Shown here in pieces: positions 1-16,454 of a stretch of 45,391 nucleotides of DNA (within the stretch, counting starts at the first letter, position 1; every line of letters starts with the position of its first letter). Below the pieces are notes generated by a model. It ran no database searches, was not told the origin of the DNA, and saw only the letters and a list, made by a program, of their open reading frames with translations. A program made the translations under genes and the position numbers. Source of the stretch: Nephromyces sp. MM_2019 (Eukaryota; Apicomplexa; Aconoidasida; Nephromycida); the NCBI GenBank assembly GCA_015657535.1, contig JADHZB010000392.1:1-45391 (forward strand), given 5' to 3'.

Positions 1-3249
<3,249 letters not shown>

Positions 3250-4960
3250 ATACAAACAATAATTTATATGAATTCGGTTTGTTGTTTAGTCTTACCAAGA
3301 TATCTCTATTGAGTAAAAAAAATTGATTTATTAATCTAATCATGTGTTGATTTAAGAATTAATTTATGTAGGAAGAGATATAGATTTTTTCATATCTGTG
3401 TTTAAAGAGACATTCAAATAAAATTGTTAAGAATTATAAATTTATATATGTATATGTGTATATACTTTTGATTTGATGTTTTAGAGGTAGAAGTTCAGGT
3501 GTTTAAGGGTTGATACAAGTTTGCCTAAAAATGTGTGTGAAGAGTAATCTGAATGCTTTTATGTATAAGCATTAATCTGAATGCTTATCAATATGTTTGT
3601 GAATATACTAATTCATAAATGAATGATAGATTTTAATTTATTTAGTAATCACATCTCCTTCATTATCTTAATGTTATTAATATATCTCAATACATGTGTA
3701 ATAAAAGTTTAGCTAAATAGTCATATTGTGTGTTCGCTAAAGCCTCCGTGTGCAAGCTTTGTGTTGATATGCTGTGTATATTTTTACATATCACACACAT
3801 TAATGTGATGAAAGCTTACGCACACATGTACCAGACTTGAGCGTGTAGGCGTAAATTTGTTTAGTGTATATCAATCACATGATGGCGCGAGTAGTATGTG
3901 TGCGTATGTAATTGTATAACTGTTGAAACATGTTTGTGAATATCACATTATTTAAAACTTTGTTTGTTTGTGAGTCTATCTATGTATGTAAGAATCTGTT
4001 TTACACGAGCCTATGTGTATAAGGTTTTGTAAGTCTAAAAGCATGAATGTGTAATGTTTCACTTGTAAGTGGGTAGGTTTCTGTGTATACGAGTCTGAGT
4101 GTGCAAGACTGTTTTGTTCCCACATTAAGATAAAAGAAATATTGTATGTGACTAATTTTCCACGCAGTTGGCCCTAGTCATTTGGAATAGTCAAATCAAG
4201 CATTTTTCACTTCAAATTTGAAATACAAAACAATAATTTCGTATTCATTGGCTTCATAAACAATTTTGTTTGGCATACACACCCTTTTTCAATAAATTAC
4301 ATATTTAATTAAATCATCCTAAGTTTACTAAAAGAAAAAACCAAGCGCAAGCCCGAGATTAGTTATGTATATATAGCATAACTGATTCAGATAAATTACT
4401 TTGTGAATTATTTTACCATTAGGATTTGTTTTAAAGATAAATAAGTATAAATATTAATACATTTAATGCATCTAAAAATATAGTGTGTACGAAGTTATTA
4501 AGTGTGATAAGCATATAAATATGGAGTAGGATTACGTCAAAGATTTAAGCTACAAATGCTTGCTTGTGTGTGAATAAAAAAACGAACATTATACACGCAC
4601 GCTAGCAAGTTAAGAAAAATATCTCCATATTTTTTAATATTCATATTTATTTAAATGTGCGAGCTAAAGTAGGTATGTTGTGCTGAAATCTTGTAAAATA
4701 TGTGAATAAAGTTCACTCTGTGTGAAAGTTTGTTTTTATAAAGATTTGGACTATATGTGTATAATTTTTATGATTATCACTAACGAATTATGTTTTTAGA
4801 CTTAATAGGATATGAAAAATTAACAAACATAAAATTTGGTTTTAAATAATAACTTTACAAGCTATATATTACAAGTGAAAAATTATATGAAGAATATGTC
4901 TAACAATATGCTTCATAGCTATATTAAGAAATATTCCTGATAAAATAGATTATAGAATTT

Positions 4961-5064
4961 GATTGGAATACTTGCAAGTCCTTTGTGATTGGAACATTTG
5001 CAAATCCTTTGTGATTGGAACACTTGCAAGTCCTTTGTGATTGGAACACTTGCAAGTCCTTTGA
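4961..5064. repeat. 26-bp tandem repeat, four copies
   Basis: Units start at 4961, 4987, 5013 and 5039. Each reads gattggaa followed by a variable core and cctttg. Copies 3 and 4 are identical except at the last base; copies 1 and 2 differ by one to three substitutions. There are no spacers, so this is a minisatellite and not a CRISPR array. Confidence 0.9.
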
Positions 5065-5272
5065 TGCTTCAACTCATAAATTTATTATTTTGTTAATGTT
5101 GATATACAATTTGGTTAGGAAATTATATGCATCTGACCACTGAAGTCAATTTTTTACCAATTCTGACTTTGATTTTTAGCATACGAACTCCTGTAATTAT
5201 CATTTTAATAAAAGTTTAGCAAAACTATTTTATTGATATACATACACTTGTGAATAATTTGTTGATATAAGC

Positions 5273-5286
5273 ATGCATTAATGCAT
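5273..5286. promoter_or_regulatory. 14-bp perfect palindrome with ATGCAT cores
   Basis: ATGCATTAATGCAT is a perfect inverted repeat overlapping GCATGCA at 5271-5277, about 550 bp upstream of the gene at 5835. ApiAP2 factors of apicomplexans often bind TGCATGCA-like sites. The regulatory role is inferred, and such words are not rare in AT-rich DNA. Confidence 0.25.
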
Positions 5287-5834
5287 TCACAATCACTAAT
5301 TTTAAAACAGACACATTTAGCCGATCCCAAGTGAAGTAATTATTTAAAATAAATTCACACAATTGTAGATCAACAAATATTCACAAACATAAAGTTTAGC
5401 AATAGCCTATTCGTGTTATTATTTATTTATATATTTGCTTAAGAGAGCATGAAACTGTTTACTCAAATACACACATTACAGCTCTCCAGCACACACGCCC
5501 TAAAAAATTATGTACTAGCTTTCTACATCTAGTTAACTTAACAAATTCTGTTCTGCTAACTTGGGTTAGAGTTGTAAGCACAAGCTAGTGTACAAAAATA
5601 TAACACATGTATATGTTTTGTTTCGAAATAGAGGCCTTATTGATTAGAAAACTTCTTAAAATACTCAGTAGTTAAAATGCAGACTCTTAGCCTCTTTAAC
5701 AAGTTGATCTTTTAAACATCAAATTAAGAGTTTGAGATAATGATGTTTTGTCAAATATAAATCAATTTCTCAAAATTTATTTTCATTTTGAATAACGATA
5801 TTAATAACTCAATCATTTTTCCTATCTTCCCCAA

Positions 5835-6522
5835 ATGGCCAACTTATTATTGTCGCCTTTGAGAAATAAGCTCCGTATCCCCAATGAGAGAGCTATTAGA
5901 TATTTTGCCTCTGCAGGCAGTAATGAAGTATCTCATTCCGAGGTAAATATATATTTCTATCAATTTGATGGCTTTCTATAATAAATTGACATTAGTTTTA
6001 TAATAAACATAAACTTCAGAAAGAATCTCAAAATTTTTACTACATCATAATGACTAAATCAAATATTCTTTATTTTTGAAAAATTTAAAACAAAAACATT
6101 AAACAAGTTTTCATTAAAAATATTTTGCGATATCTAAGAACACTCCTCTAAAATTCTCTTTTTAACCATTAGAGATCAACTTTCATGCCTAGGTCGGCAG
6201 GTTCATTGGGTTATCAAATGTACCCCTCCCATTTTCACCCTCCACCTATCCCTGGCATAACGAAGGCAACCATCCCAGCTCGACCTACCAGTCAAACAAA
6301 GGGAAAATACTCTGTACCTATGCCACCAGAAGGACACCCAATGAAAGATCATGTAAGTTAGATGTTATAAAGATTTTCACAACTTAGTAAGCATAATTGC
6401 ATGCTCCAATCTTCCTCCTCTATTGGGATTCTCAGGTTGATCCAAAATACGATTGGCTTGCCCCAGTAATTGGAACTGCTTGCTTCCTAGGGCCATTTTT
6501 TATTTTCCCCTATTTCATATAA
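5835..6522 (+). CDS. Small single-pass protein, probably mitochondrial inner membrane (124 aa)
   Basis: Three exons, 5835-5942, 6173-6352 and 6436-6522, all phase 0, give 124 residues. The N-terminus MANLLLSPLRNKLRIPNERA is basic and amphipathic, like a mitochondrial presequence. The middle is Pro/His-rich (HFHPPPIPGITK, MPPEGHPMKDH). The C-terminus DPKYDWLAPVIG is followed by one hydrophobic span rich in Phe/Pro, ending PYFI. This layout is typical of small accessory subunits of respiratory complexes or ATP synthase in apicomplexans, but I do not recognise the family. Clean splice sites and phases support a real gene. It is divergent from AlaRS and convergent with the VPS13-like gene, which ends only 188 bp away. 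Confidence 0.75.
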
Positions 6523-6710
6523 TTCTTTTCTCCCCTGATTTATTTTATAGCACCTAACCTACTCTTTAAAATCGCTCATAAACAACGCTTATTGATAATC
6601 GATTCGAAATTTTATTAAAATGTTTTTATGTATATACTTAAATGTTCTTTAAAAATTCTCATTTTTTCATTGACTGCAAAAAAAAACTAAACTCCACGCT
6701 ATTTGGAGTT

Positions 6711-9700
6711 TTATTGATGCTTGAAATAATTGAAAAAGTGCTTTTGTGGATTCGATTGTGAATTTTTCCCTTCTACTATAAAAGATGAAGATTTTAATTG
6801 TCTATTATTAGACGGATCTATTATTCGTGGCATTTGGAAAGATGAAACTCTTTTAGGTTGCTTATTGTTACATGATTTTTGAATAAACTGTGCTTGGGTT
6901 TTATAAAACGGAATTTGATGGGGGGTTTTATCATAATTTGATGCATAATTGTTTCTTGCGATACATATATGTGAATGACCATGATGTAAATAATTTAGAG
7001 GTCTGGAATTTGAATTAAACGATGTTAGATTGCCAACTCTTAATGTAGGGAAATAATTACACTCTGGGACAATTGCACTACTTGTGAACATTGGATTGTT
7101 TGATTGGCGTTTAGAAATTGAATAGGATATTGATTGATCAGGATTATTAATGTTGAAAGGCTTTGAGGAGTGCGTGTTGTCATTTTTTATACTTTCTACT
7201 TTTGTTCTTAGGTCACTATTGGATGATTTATTTGATGGAACTCTTTCTGAGTTGCAAAAGTCTTGCCTCTCATATACATTAACGTTAACAAACTCATCAT
7301 TTGGTATTTGATAATCTAAATTTAGCATCGCCTTATCAATAAGTGTTGACAATGTGTTTAACTTTAAGTCGATTCTTTTGCTATCGTGATCACAAGACTC
7401 ACTTTTCCAATTTAAATCCACTGGAAATGATAAATTCAATTCGTCAAGGACATTATTTTGTCGCTGTTTGATTATTTCTAAAGTTTTTATTAATCGTTGG
7501 TAAGCTCGCATCAAGCTCTTAATCTGTAACCGTATCCCATTACTTTTTAATATAAATATTGACTCGTGTATTTGTTGTGAACATTCACTTTTTTCACCTT
7601 CCGGTATAAACTTTTGCTGCGGACCAAAATAGAACGCAAAATTTTGGTGAGCCAAAGCAATATTGTATGCTCCAGAAGTTGTATTTTTAATGAGCTCCAT
7701 AAGTGTTTTATCTTTAACGGAGCTATTTTCTAAATCCTCAATGAAGTTAGCCTCTATACCAGGCAAACGAAGGTTAAGCTTTAAAACTGTATCTCTTAAG
7801 CCTCTCTCGAACATTTTCCATTGAGCTTCATTTTTAATATCTGAAGCTGATGTCGTTGTGTCGTTGGGTTTCATAATTTTGTTTTTATGATAATATTCGT
7901 TATTTATGGTCCATTCGTAATTGGTATAGGACAATGGTTCAACCCCAATTTTCTCGAAAGAGCTCGATCTTTGAATTTGCTGGCTTACTTCATTGTCTAT
8001 TCTTGATAACTTTGATGTAATTTCTGCAAGATAAAATTCATATTGCAGCGTTTATATTAGTTTCTAAGGTTTCAAGCTTAAATTGTCTGCTTATTTTTTC
8101 AGATTTCTTAAATAAGAGTCAATTAACTGATTAACTACTCTTAAAACTCTAATTTAAAATTGACCTTCAATTATTGGAAATTTCTTTAAGTTTGACGCTT
8201 CCATTGCTAAGTTATAGGATTTTACTAGACCTTCGTAAAATAGCCTTTTGGAAGCTCTTTTATTCCCATAAAACCTTTCACAAGTACTTAAACACTCCAT
8301 TAGTGAGATTTGATATTTTAATAAATAGTCTTGTAAAGCTTGTACAACTCTGTTGGATACTTCTAATTTGATATTACATACTGAAATATCTGAGTGCAAA
8401 CTGAATGGAGATTGCAATGCATAGCACATATTAGAAAAGTTTGAACAATTCAGTTTCAAATAAAACTTTGTTTGTGAGATTTTATCATGGCCTTTATCTT
8501 TGCTGAAGTCAGTCCCTGTCACTTTCACACATTGGCTGCCTGATGAATTGTTAGAGTCGGAATCCTCACTTGATGATTCTTTATTCTGATATACTTTAAA
8601 TTGAGAAGAGTCCTCAATTGATCTAGTTCCAGACTGACTAAGGTCGCTTAAGTCCTTTGGAGCCTTTATCGAGTGTATTGGGTACTCGAACTGTGCGAAA
8701 AATGTCTGAGGTCTAAAATTTTTATCACTCTTATTATTTAATTTCATGAAATTAGATTTTAATCTCCTTGTTCTAAGGCTGTCACTCGATAGGGTCGCAA
8801 TCAAGCTGATTTGAGAACTGTTTTTATCGCAATTTTCAATGAAAATCAGATCTATATCTTTCACTAATAGCTTTATAATTAATGTTCTCAGGCATGAAAG
8901 CTCTCCAACAATACCTTGAACTTCAATTGTGAAAGACCTTGGATCATTTTGGAATTTAGAGGACTCTAAGCCAAAATTAATTATGATATGATTTATTCTA
9001 AAGTTGTATTTCTTTTTTTGTAGTATTGCTGGCACATCTGGTCCAGACCCATCTATAATCTGCTTCAAAAAGCTTGGTATTTCATTTTTTACTTGATTAG
9101 ATATATCACCACTTTTATTATTATTGCCATTAAAATTCTTACTACATTCATCTGCATTGTAAACACATGTGTCACTAGTGAAATAATTATTTTTTATTTT
9201 ATCTTTTTTTAAATAAGACTTTTTGAATCGAGACAATTGTTGCAAATCGATTTCACAAGTGCTTACTGTTGAGAAGTACTTGTGGTACTTTTCAAGCACG
9301 TTTGACCAACAAAATATTCGATGCCTTGTTTTAATAAAACAATTAAGTCTATAAACAGCTTTTTCATTTATTTCACAACTTTTCTTTGGATTATCCGGCT
9401 GATTATCAACTTCAATTTCTTGGAAATAATTTCCCCAAAACATGGATGTCATCTCTGAATCAGGATTATTTGATGCTTTAGACCTTGGAAATTGTGAACT
9501 TTTCTTTGAATTCCTGAGGAGCCAAACTTGATATGTATTCTCAGAATCAGCTAGAAGGTGCCATTGAGTAATTTTCCAATAAGGTCTAACATAGATTAGA
9601 TTTAACAAAAACCTTATATCTTGATTATGTATTGATGCGTTATACAAGGAATTGAAGTCAAGATCGAAGTAACTCGCTAATTCGTTTTGCTCATATTTCC

Positions 9701-11570
9701 ACTTTTTTATTAAGTGGATATATTTTTTCATTTCATATATACGAGTATTAATGACCTCGCGCAAACTTCTTTTGCCTTTTCTGATTACCTTAATTACACA
9801 CTTGTAACAATATTTCCACCACTGTTTTATTATTTTGCTTTTTGTAGTCCTGCTATCAACTTGATTAATCCTTTTCTGGGGTATGAGTATGAATGAAATT
9901 GATAAATGTTTTACCGAATCACAATGAAGACCTCAAACACTTTTAAAAGCTATATTCAAAAGCTAGTGTATATAAAATTAATTCTCAGTTGATATAATTA
10001 ATTCATATTATTATGGAGATAATATATGGAGCCTAGCAAAATTCAATAATTTTTAGTCAATAAATAATGTATTGCTTATTCAATCTATACCTGCGGGCAT
10101 AAGCTACGTGTTTCTTCGTCTATGAAGCTATAGTAAACAATATGCTTAGTAGTTCTTAAAATTTCTTTTAAAACTTTTTCATTAATGTTTATTGTTACTC
10201 CCTTGTTAAAATGCAACTGAAGCCTCATTCCTAAGCAATTCATAAATTTCGTGAATCTTTCTCTATCTTCATTGATACTTTGCAATCCCATTTGTCCTTC
10301 AAAATCGAATGAAGGAAGAACCCAGTAATGCTGTTCGATACTATTTATGATTTGCTGCTTCATAACATCTACCTCATAAGCCAGATACACACCTGAAAAA
10401 TAATCATGGTGCCCCATGAGCTTACTAATTTTATAAAGTAATAATAGACTGGTTCAAAACCTCTTTCTTCATTAAGAGTAGCTTCTATGGCGGTTTCACT
10501 AACAAAATGAGCAGCAGTTGGATCCCAAAATAATCCTAGATCCGATACCTCGAAAGTATAAATCAATCTGTCTCCTGGACAATCTGAGCTCAAATAGATA
10601 AAATAATCCAAAAGTTTGTATGATATTTTAATTATATAAACTTTTACTTACTTTCATTTTTATTATCATCAAATTTGCACCACTCATTAAATTGCTCCTT
10701 CTTTCGTGAGCTAGTTTTTTGTGGATAGTTAGAACCATCAAGTTCCCAGTAATAACAATCAGGCTGCAAAATCAATTCTCCACAATGGATACCCCATGCA
10801 ACGCTATGATCACCTTGCACTGCATCATCTTCATATCTTAAATATACATCCTCTAGCTTCATTTTTATATTTGGTACATAGCGCAATAGCCATTGCATTA
10901 TAACGCCTGTACTACTAGATTTAGGCGCTTTCATTTCTTCCATTTGACGTACGAGCTCATTATATTCATATTTAAAGGCTTGTGAATGATAATCAAGTTT
11001 ATCTGAATCCGATACTTCTGTATCTTTTGCTTTTTCGCAATGTTTTTCATCAGATTTATCTATTTTACAGCTCTTAATCAGCCTCTCTAGAGTTTCTAGC
11101 CTCTCTTGCTTCTCATCAATCTCTTTAAGTAAATAGAATTCACTAAGATGCTGTTTAATATCTTCTAATTTTCGACTTATTCTTTCCTCTTTGAATTTCC
11201 AAAACTTACACTTTTCTTTTCTGTTAGTGGGATTATGTTGAGCTCCCAGTGAAGGGCCAAATATTAATACAAATCCTTTTATAATTATATTCAGCTGTGA
11301 ATGCGAAAGATAGAGATGTATGTTAGCATCCTCGATATGACCATATTTCAAGCGTATATTCCAACCATATGATCTAAGTAGACTTTCAGTGACATTTGCA
11401 ATGTTGAATTTGACATTATGCAATTTTATATGATCCAGAATACCATGAAGACTTAGTGACTCTGGCAAATCAACAAAATATTTGTATAATTTTTCGCTAA
11501 ATTGACTAAAAACAAATGATAACAGGTTTTGGGTCACTGATTCCCAGATATAGGATAATGTAGCCTGCAT
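6711..11570 (-). CDS. Short VPS13-like bridge lipid-transfer protein (chorein N-terminal), 1455 aa
   Basis: Exons 11570-10652, 10583-10461, 10392-10091, 9875-8165 and 8023-6711 sum to 1456 codons with matching phases. Residues 1-115 resemble the chorein N-terminal domain (LHNVKFNIANVTESLL, then VLIFGPSLGA). A charged coiled-coil-like insert follows (about 120-215). Next come the VPS13 signatures VYLRYEDD and WGIHCGELILQP, then HYWVLPSFDFEG, and QWWKYCYKC at about 466-474, equivalent to the WWKYA motif. The rest is Asn/Ser-rich and poorly conserved. VPS13 family proteins form a groove that moves lipids between membranes at contact sites. Most VPS13 proteins exceed 3000 residues and carry VAB and C-terminal adaptor domains, which I do not see here. 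The intron 2 donor (gag/gtttt) was chosen because it alone restores frame. Confidence 0.8.
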
Positions 11571-12724
11571 ATTGACATTTGTTGAGAAACTTATGATCCA
11601 ATTTTAGCTGTCGATAAATACTTTTTAAAAGAATTTAAATTACATGAGTATCGGTAAATTAGCATTATAAAAATTCGTTTAACTGAGTTTAAAAAGCGGA
11701 GTTTTCAAGCATATAATCAATTTTGTGGTCACAAGACTCATTTAATCAATCAGCGAGTGATCACTCAGTTTATGTTATGACAAGTAAATTTGGCATAACA
11801 TTTGACTTTAGCAGCATATCAAAAATAATAAAATTATTTTTACAAAACAATCAAAATTGACTACAAAATGCTAACAATTATCAATTATAACAACGAATTG
11901 TTACAATTTTGCTTTTTAATCACCAGTTTTATTCAAAAATATCACTTTATGGATTAAATGTAAATTTTCACCTTATCTTGAATTAAGACTTTAAACTAAC
12001 CAAAGACTATCCCATGTATGCATGTATGACTATAGATGTACAAAGCTAGATTTTATTAAAAAATTTTAGCTAATGGTGTTAAGATACCTAGGTTAAACAA
12101 ATGAAAAAATCCTTATAGTTTTTATTTATTATTTGAATTCTATTACTAAAACAGAGAAAGAATTTATTCAAGAAATTTAAGACTAATAAAATGCCATCTG
12201 ACTATTTTATTATGTGACATCTTCAACTTTAATATATATCATTTATTTATGTTAGAGTCATGCACCAGAGAACCTTTATTTTTAAAATTTGATGGGATTT
12301 GAAGTTTAGGTATATTAACAAGACACCAATTAGAAGAATTGTTTTTAAAACTAGCAATTGTGCCGAGGCAATCTATTATATTGAATGCCCTAATTAATCA
12401 AATCATTTTGCTAGTTCGTAAATTCATTCAAAAGGCTGATTGTGATTCCTATACAGAATTTTAATCAGAAGGTTGTTTCAATTCTATTGCTCAGGGAAAA
12501 TTAAATAGTATGCTTTTAGTAAGTACGATTTTTGAAGCTGGTTATAAAGGTTTCTTTTTAAAAGTTGTTAAAAATATTTTCTAAACCCATGATTTAAAAA
12601 GAGGATATTATATGAATAGAAACATATTGTTAATAATGAAGAACTAACTGCTCGGAGGAATCTTGTTAATAAAAAATGTAAAATTTTTATACATGTATAT
12701 ATTAGAAATATCAATAATATTGAT
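11571..12724. other. Intergenic region upstream of the VPS13-like gene
   Basis: No coding exon seen in 1.15 kb. It lies upstream of the VPS13-like start and downstream of the E2 stop, both on the minus strand. It is plain AT-rich sequence with no clear repeat. Confidence 0.6.
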
Positions 12725-14852
12725 TTAAATTCCCAAAAGCATTTTGTTAGGGTTTTCGATATAGTCCTTAATTGAGCCTAAGTAAAGCACCGCTTCTCTT
12801 CCGTCAAGTAGTCGGTGGTCATAAGTTAAAGCAAGGTACCTTTGAGAATGTAAGAGATGTGTTTATACTTGTAAAAAATTAACTATAGTTAGTCAGTAAC
12901 TTACATCATTGGGCGAATTACGATTTTATCATCGATAACGACAGCTCTCTTTTTTATAGCATGCATCCCTAAAGTTAAACATAATTTTTATTTATAATAC
13001 TAGAACATATGCCTGAGTAGAAAAGTGGGTTCTTAGATACCTAGAATTGAAGTTTGTGGTGAAACAAGTAGAGGGGTTCCCATCATATTACCATAAACTC
13101 CGCCTAAAAAAAATGTTTTTTAACAAGTCTATAATATAAAAAAATAAAGTGAAATATCATGGGCTTACCGTTTGAAATAGTGAAATTTCCACCACTCAAT
13201 TCTTCCAGGGCAATTTGGTTTTTACGAGCTCTTTTTGCTAAATCATCAAGATTCTGGAAGGTAATTTGATTTAAAAATATAATGCGCTTAAGTGCGAAAA
13301 AGATGTACTACCTTCTCGATTTCTGCCCAGCTTTTGTTCTGACAATCACTGATAATTGGTGCCATAAGTCCTTTAGGTGTAGCAATTGCTACCCCAATAT
13401 CAATATAATCCTTGTAGACAATATCTTTACCTTCAATGTCTACGAAATATAGTTATAAAAATGACTTGAAGTATAAGATTAAAAATTATAAAGTAAAAAT
13501 TACGTGCATTAACAATTGGAAACTTTTTCAAGGATAATGTTGAGGCAAGAATGAAAGCAGAAACAAATCCTGATCAAAATGAATAGCAATATGAAGCAAA
13601 AAAGTTGTATAAATTGAAATGGTTCAGAGTACCCATTTTCACTCCATGGGCTTCTTGAAAGTCGTCTTTCATTTCACTTCTCATTGCCATAATCGGCCCC
13701 ATGTCGCACTTGAAATGAAATTATAGTAAGGAATAAATAGTATAAACTCATTGAGTGCTTTGATTACTAACTTCATTGAATGTAGTGAGCATAACAGCTG
13801 TATTTTGGGCATCTTTAAGCCTTTCTGCAATTCTCTGGCGCATACGTGACATAGGGACCTAAGATACAGGGCATTAATTATGTTTAAGCTTTATTAATGT
13901 AAATCATAGAAGACTTATGAATCAATATTGAGTTTTAAGTTTTCTTCAAGTATTACCCGTGTTTCAGCACGGCTGTTAGCAGTCATCTGAGACTGCGTAG
14001 GGGTAGCTTTGTTTGATTCAGTCTTTTGTGCTGGTGTAGGGGTTGGAGCAGCAGGAGCTGGCTGAGGAGGTGCTTTTGTACCGCTAGAATGAGGTGAAGA
14101 TTGAGTGGCTGGCTCTGTAGCAGGATTTGGAGCCTTCGTTTCAGTTTTGGTATTAGACTCTGCTGGTACCGATGCAGCTGCAATATAAGGTACCTTAGCA
14201 TTAATAAGATTGTAATAGTAGTATAGATTGAATTTAAATACCAGTGTTGAGAGTGAACAAGGGGGAGCCAACTAATACAGTCTCATCCGCATTTACACTT
14301 AGGTTTGTGATCTGGCCTGAATGTGGGGAGTTAATGTCTAAGGAAACTTTGTCAGTGTCAATGACAGCAATAACTTCGTCGGCCTTGATGTATTCCCCGA
14401 TATCTGGATTTTTAGACAAAATATTTTCGAAATTTATCTTAAAAATCAACTTGAAGGAACTTACTTTTTTTCCAGTGGTTAAGGGTTCCCTCAGAGATTG
14501 AGTCGCCCATGGAAGGAACAGGAACGGTAATCTCATTTGTACCTTGAGATGCGAGCAAAGAGAAAGGGTAATTGAATAACTGAGATAGATATAGTTTTCA
14601 CTTGGAAAATAAAATGTATTTCGTGTTGTTACCAGAGAAAAATTTGTTTGTGTCCTTGACAAAAGGCGGATTCGATTGAAAAAACAAATTTGGTCTCTTG
14701 TTATTTGATAGATTGGGTATAATCTGCGATGATAAAAATCGTGAGTCAGGAATTCTTTCTCTGGGGTTAAGTAGCCTTAGTTGACCTAGACAAGGGGCTT
14801 TTGATCCTATTCGTCTAAACAAGGAGGATTGTTGGTTTAAAAGAAGATTCAT
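12725..14852 (-). CDS. Dihydrolipoamide succinyltransferase, E2 of 2-oxoglutarate dehydrogenase (454 aa)
   Basis: Transfers succinyl from lipoyl-lysine to CoA in the mitochondrial 2-oxoglutarate dehydrogenase complex (TCA cycle). Twelve exons with consistent phases: 14852-14633, 14542-14465, 14403-14242, 14177-13957, 13858-13772, 13708-13633, 13569-13504, 13439-13312, 13253-13169, 13103-13041, 12968-12905 and 12839-12725. Residues 1-73 form a basic, Ser/Asn-rich mitochondrial leader. The lipoyl domain (about 76-150) has [11 protein letters not shown] and DTDK with lipoylated Lys118. A Pro/Ala/Thr-rich linker (about 155-225) contains no evident peripheral-subunit-binding domain, as in human DLST. 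The catalytic domain starts at [18 protein letters not shown] and ends with [12 protein letters not shown] (His425, Asp429 catalytic). Asp-His-Arg and the absence of a binding domain favour the succinyl rather than the acetyl enzyme. Introns are about 58-75 nt, except 13859-13956, which is 98 nt. Confidence 0.96.
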
Positions 14853-16454
14853 GATCTTTCGATAAAGAAAAAGTAATAATATAAGATTAGAAGGATTTAA
14901 AACCCTAGGTTTTTAAGCTTTTTGCCTTCGTATGTGTATTTGAATAAATGAGATACTTATCTCGATAATTAAATATCTTATGCTTTTACAAAACAGTTCT
15001 TTCGGTTATGATTTTTATTCTTTAGTAGCATTAAGCAATAGAATTAGAAAATTCGTGTAGTCTAAAATTAGGTACTGAAAGGGACTCATTTCAGTATAGC
15101 TACTGGTAGAATAGTTTTATCTTTATTGTGTCCTTTTTATTGTCAAATAATACAATAACTTGTTCTTCAGTTAATTTCAAAAGTTGGTCAAATGGTATCT
15201 ATGTATATGTAAACTAGCAGGTCTTAAGAAGCTTAAAATAGCTTAATAAGCACTGAAATCGATTGACTTTAAAAAGAGATGTGTCATCATTATTCAAACG
15301 AATTTCAAATTTTATATACACAACCAATCACAAAGTAAAGGTTGCTTGTTATCTTTATATGCGAACATCTGTGTCGGTTTTGGAGATGATTTACTTATCC
15401 ATACATTCTTAAAAGTGGAAGCTTGATTATCACCTTAAAATTAATACTTTGAAATTAAATTCCTTTATGTTAGTTTAGTGTTTCGAAGCATAATTAAGAA
15501 AGTAGTTTATTATTATTAGAAAAACTAATAATTAATCTAGCCTCTAGTAAATAAAATTTCACGTTTCCTTATTATAAAAATTGACTCACATTAGAGAGTA
15601 ATTTGATAAACAAAGATCTCCAAAGCTATTTAAGCTTGATATTACTTAGAATATATTGTTATTCCTTTTACAAGTGAGTATTTGATCTTGAAAATCCAAA
15701 TTTTAAGTCGGCAATGTTTATATTTGTCTTTGAAATGGAGGTAAATCTAAAAATTGAAATCTTCTCTACTGAAAATGCCAAATAAAAATTCATATTGATG
15801 AATGTAAGTTTTTACCATATACAACATAATAAAAGTGATCGTGAATTTTAAATTTTAACGATTACTTACATTCTTATTAATCAAAATAATTGCAATTATA
15901 AGTCTTGCAGGAATTGCATTTTTGTGAAAGTATACGTGAACAAAGTTCACTAAGGCTTTGAGTCAATAGGATATCACCTAATTAATAAAAAAGGATTTTT
16001 AAAAAAGTGTTGCACTAATAAGTTGATGAAAAGTATTTATTGAAGGTGTGTTATTGACAAAAAACCCTCGTCAATATGTAAGTGAAATCAGGATCCATTG
16101 TTATAAGGTCCAATTAAACATAAACCAAAAAAATAAAATTAAAGCTTTTAAAAGGATGTTAAAATGCTTGTGCTGTTCACCCCCAAAAGGCCCCCTTTTC
16201 TTAAAGCTTAAAATTGTCTGAGCTATATTTGAATTAAATAAACCTCAAAATGCAAGTGCATATATATTTAGATAGTATTTACCTTATATAGAAATAACAC
16301 TTGAGACATGTCTACCAATAAATACATGAGTGCATATGTAAATATTAAAATTCAGCTGGCTAGGGCATTGAAAGGATTGCCTTTTGGTAATCTTTATTAT
16401 TATAGTAAAATTTTATAAGCGTGTGATCATCAAAGCTTTGCAATTAAAACAAAA
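14853..16454. other. Divergent intergenic region, E2 to AP-5 mu
   Basis: 1.6 kb between two divergently transcribed genes, so both promoters should be here. I found no coding exon, RNA gene or strong repeat. Confidence 0.6.

Larger units (their letters stand above)
3250..5834. other. Intergenic region, AlaRS to small membrane protein
   Basis: No convincing coding exon on either strand in 2.6 kb. This is the region between two divergently transcribed genes, so it should hold both promoters. About 3480-4120 is TG-rich on the plus strand. A four-copy 26-bp tandem repeat lies at 4961-5064 and a 14-bp palindrome at 5273-5286. Short words such as TTGTGAATA recur (about 3597, 3937, 5251). Confidence 0.6.

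Noticed and set aside
4961..5064. CRISPR array
   Set aside because: The repeats are head to tail with no spacers, in a eukaryotic intergenic region with no cas genes.
10370..10461. 33-nt intron (gtaagc ... ttttcag) in the VPS13-like gene
   Set aside because: Using the attractive gtaagc donor gives the wrong phase and an immediate stop. The gag/gtttt donor with the same acceptor restores frame.
13915..14271. Stand-alone Pro/Ala-rich protein
   Set aside because: It is the inter-domain linker exon of the succinyltransferase E2, in phase with the lipoyl exon before it and the catalytic exon after it.
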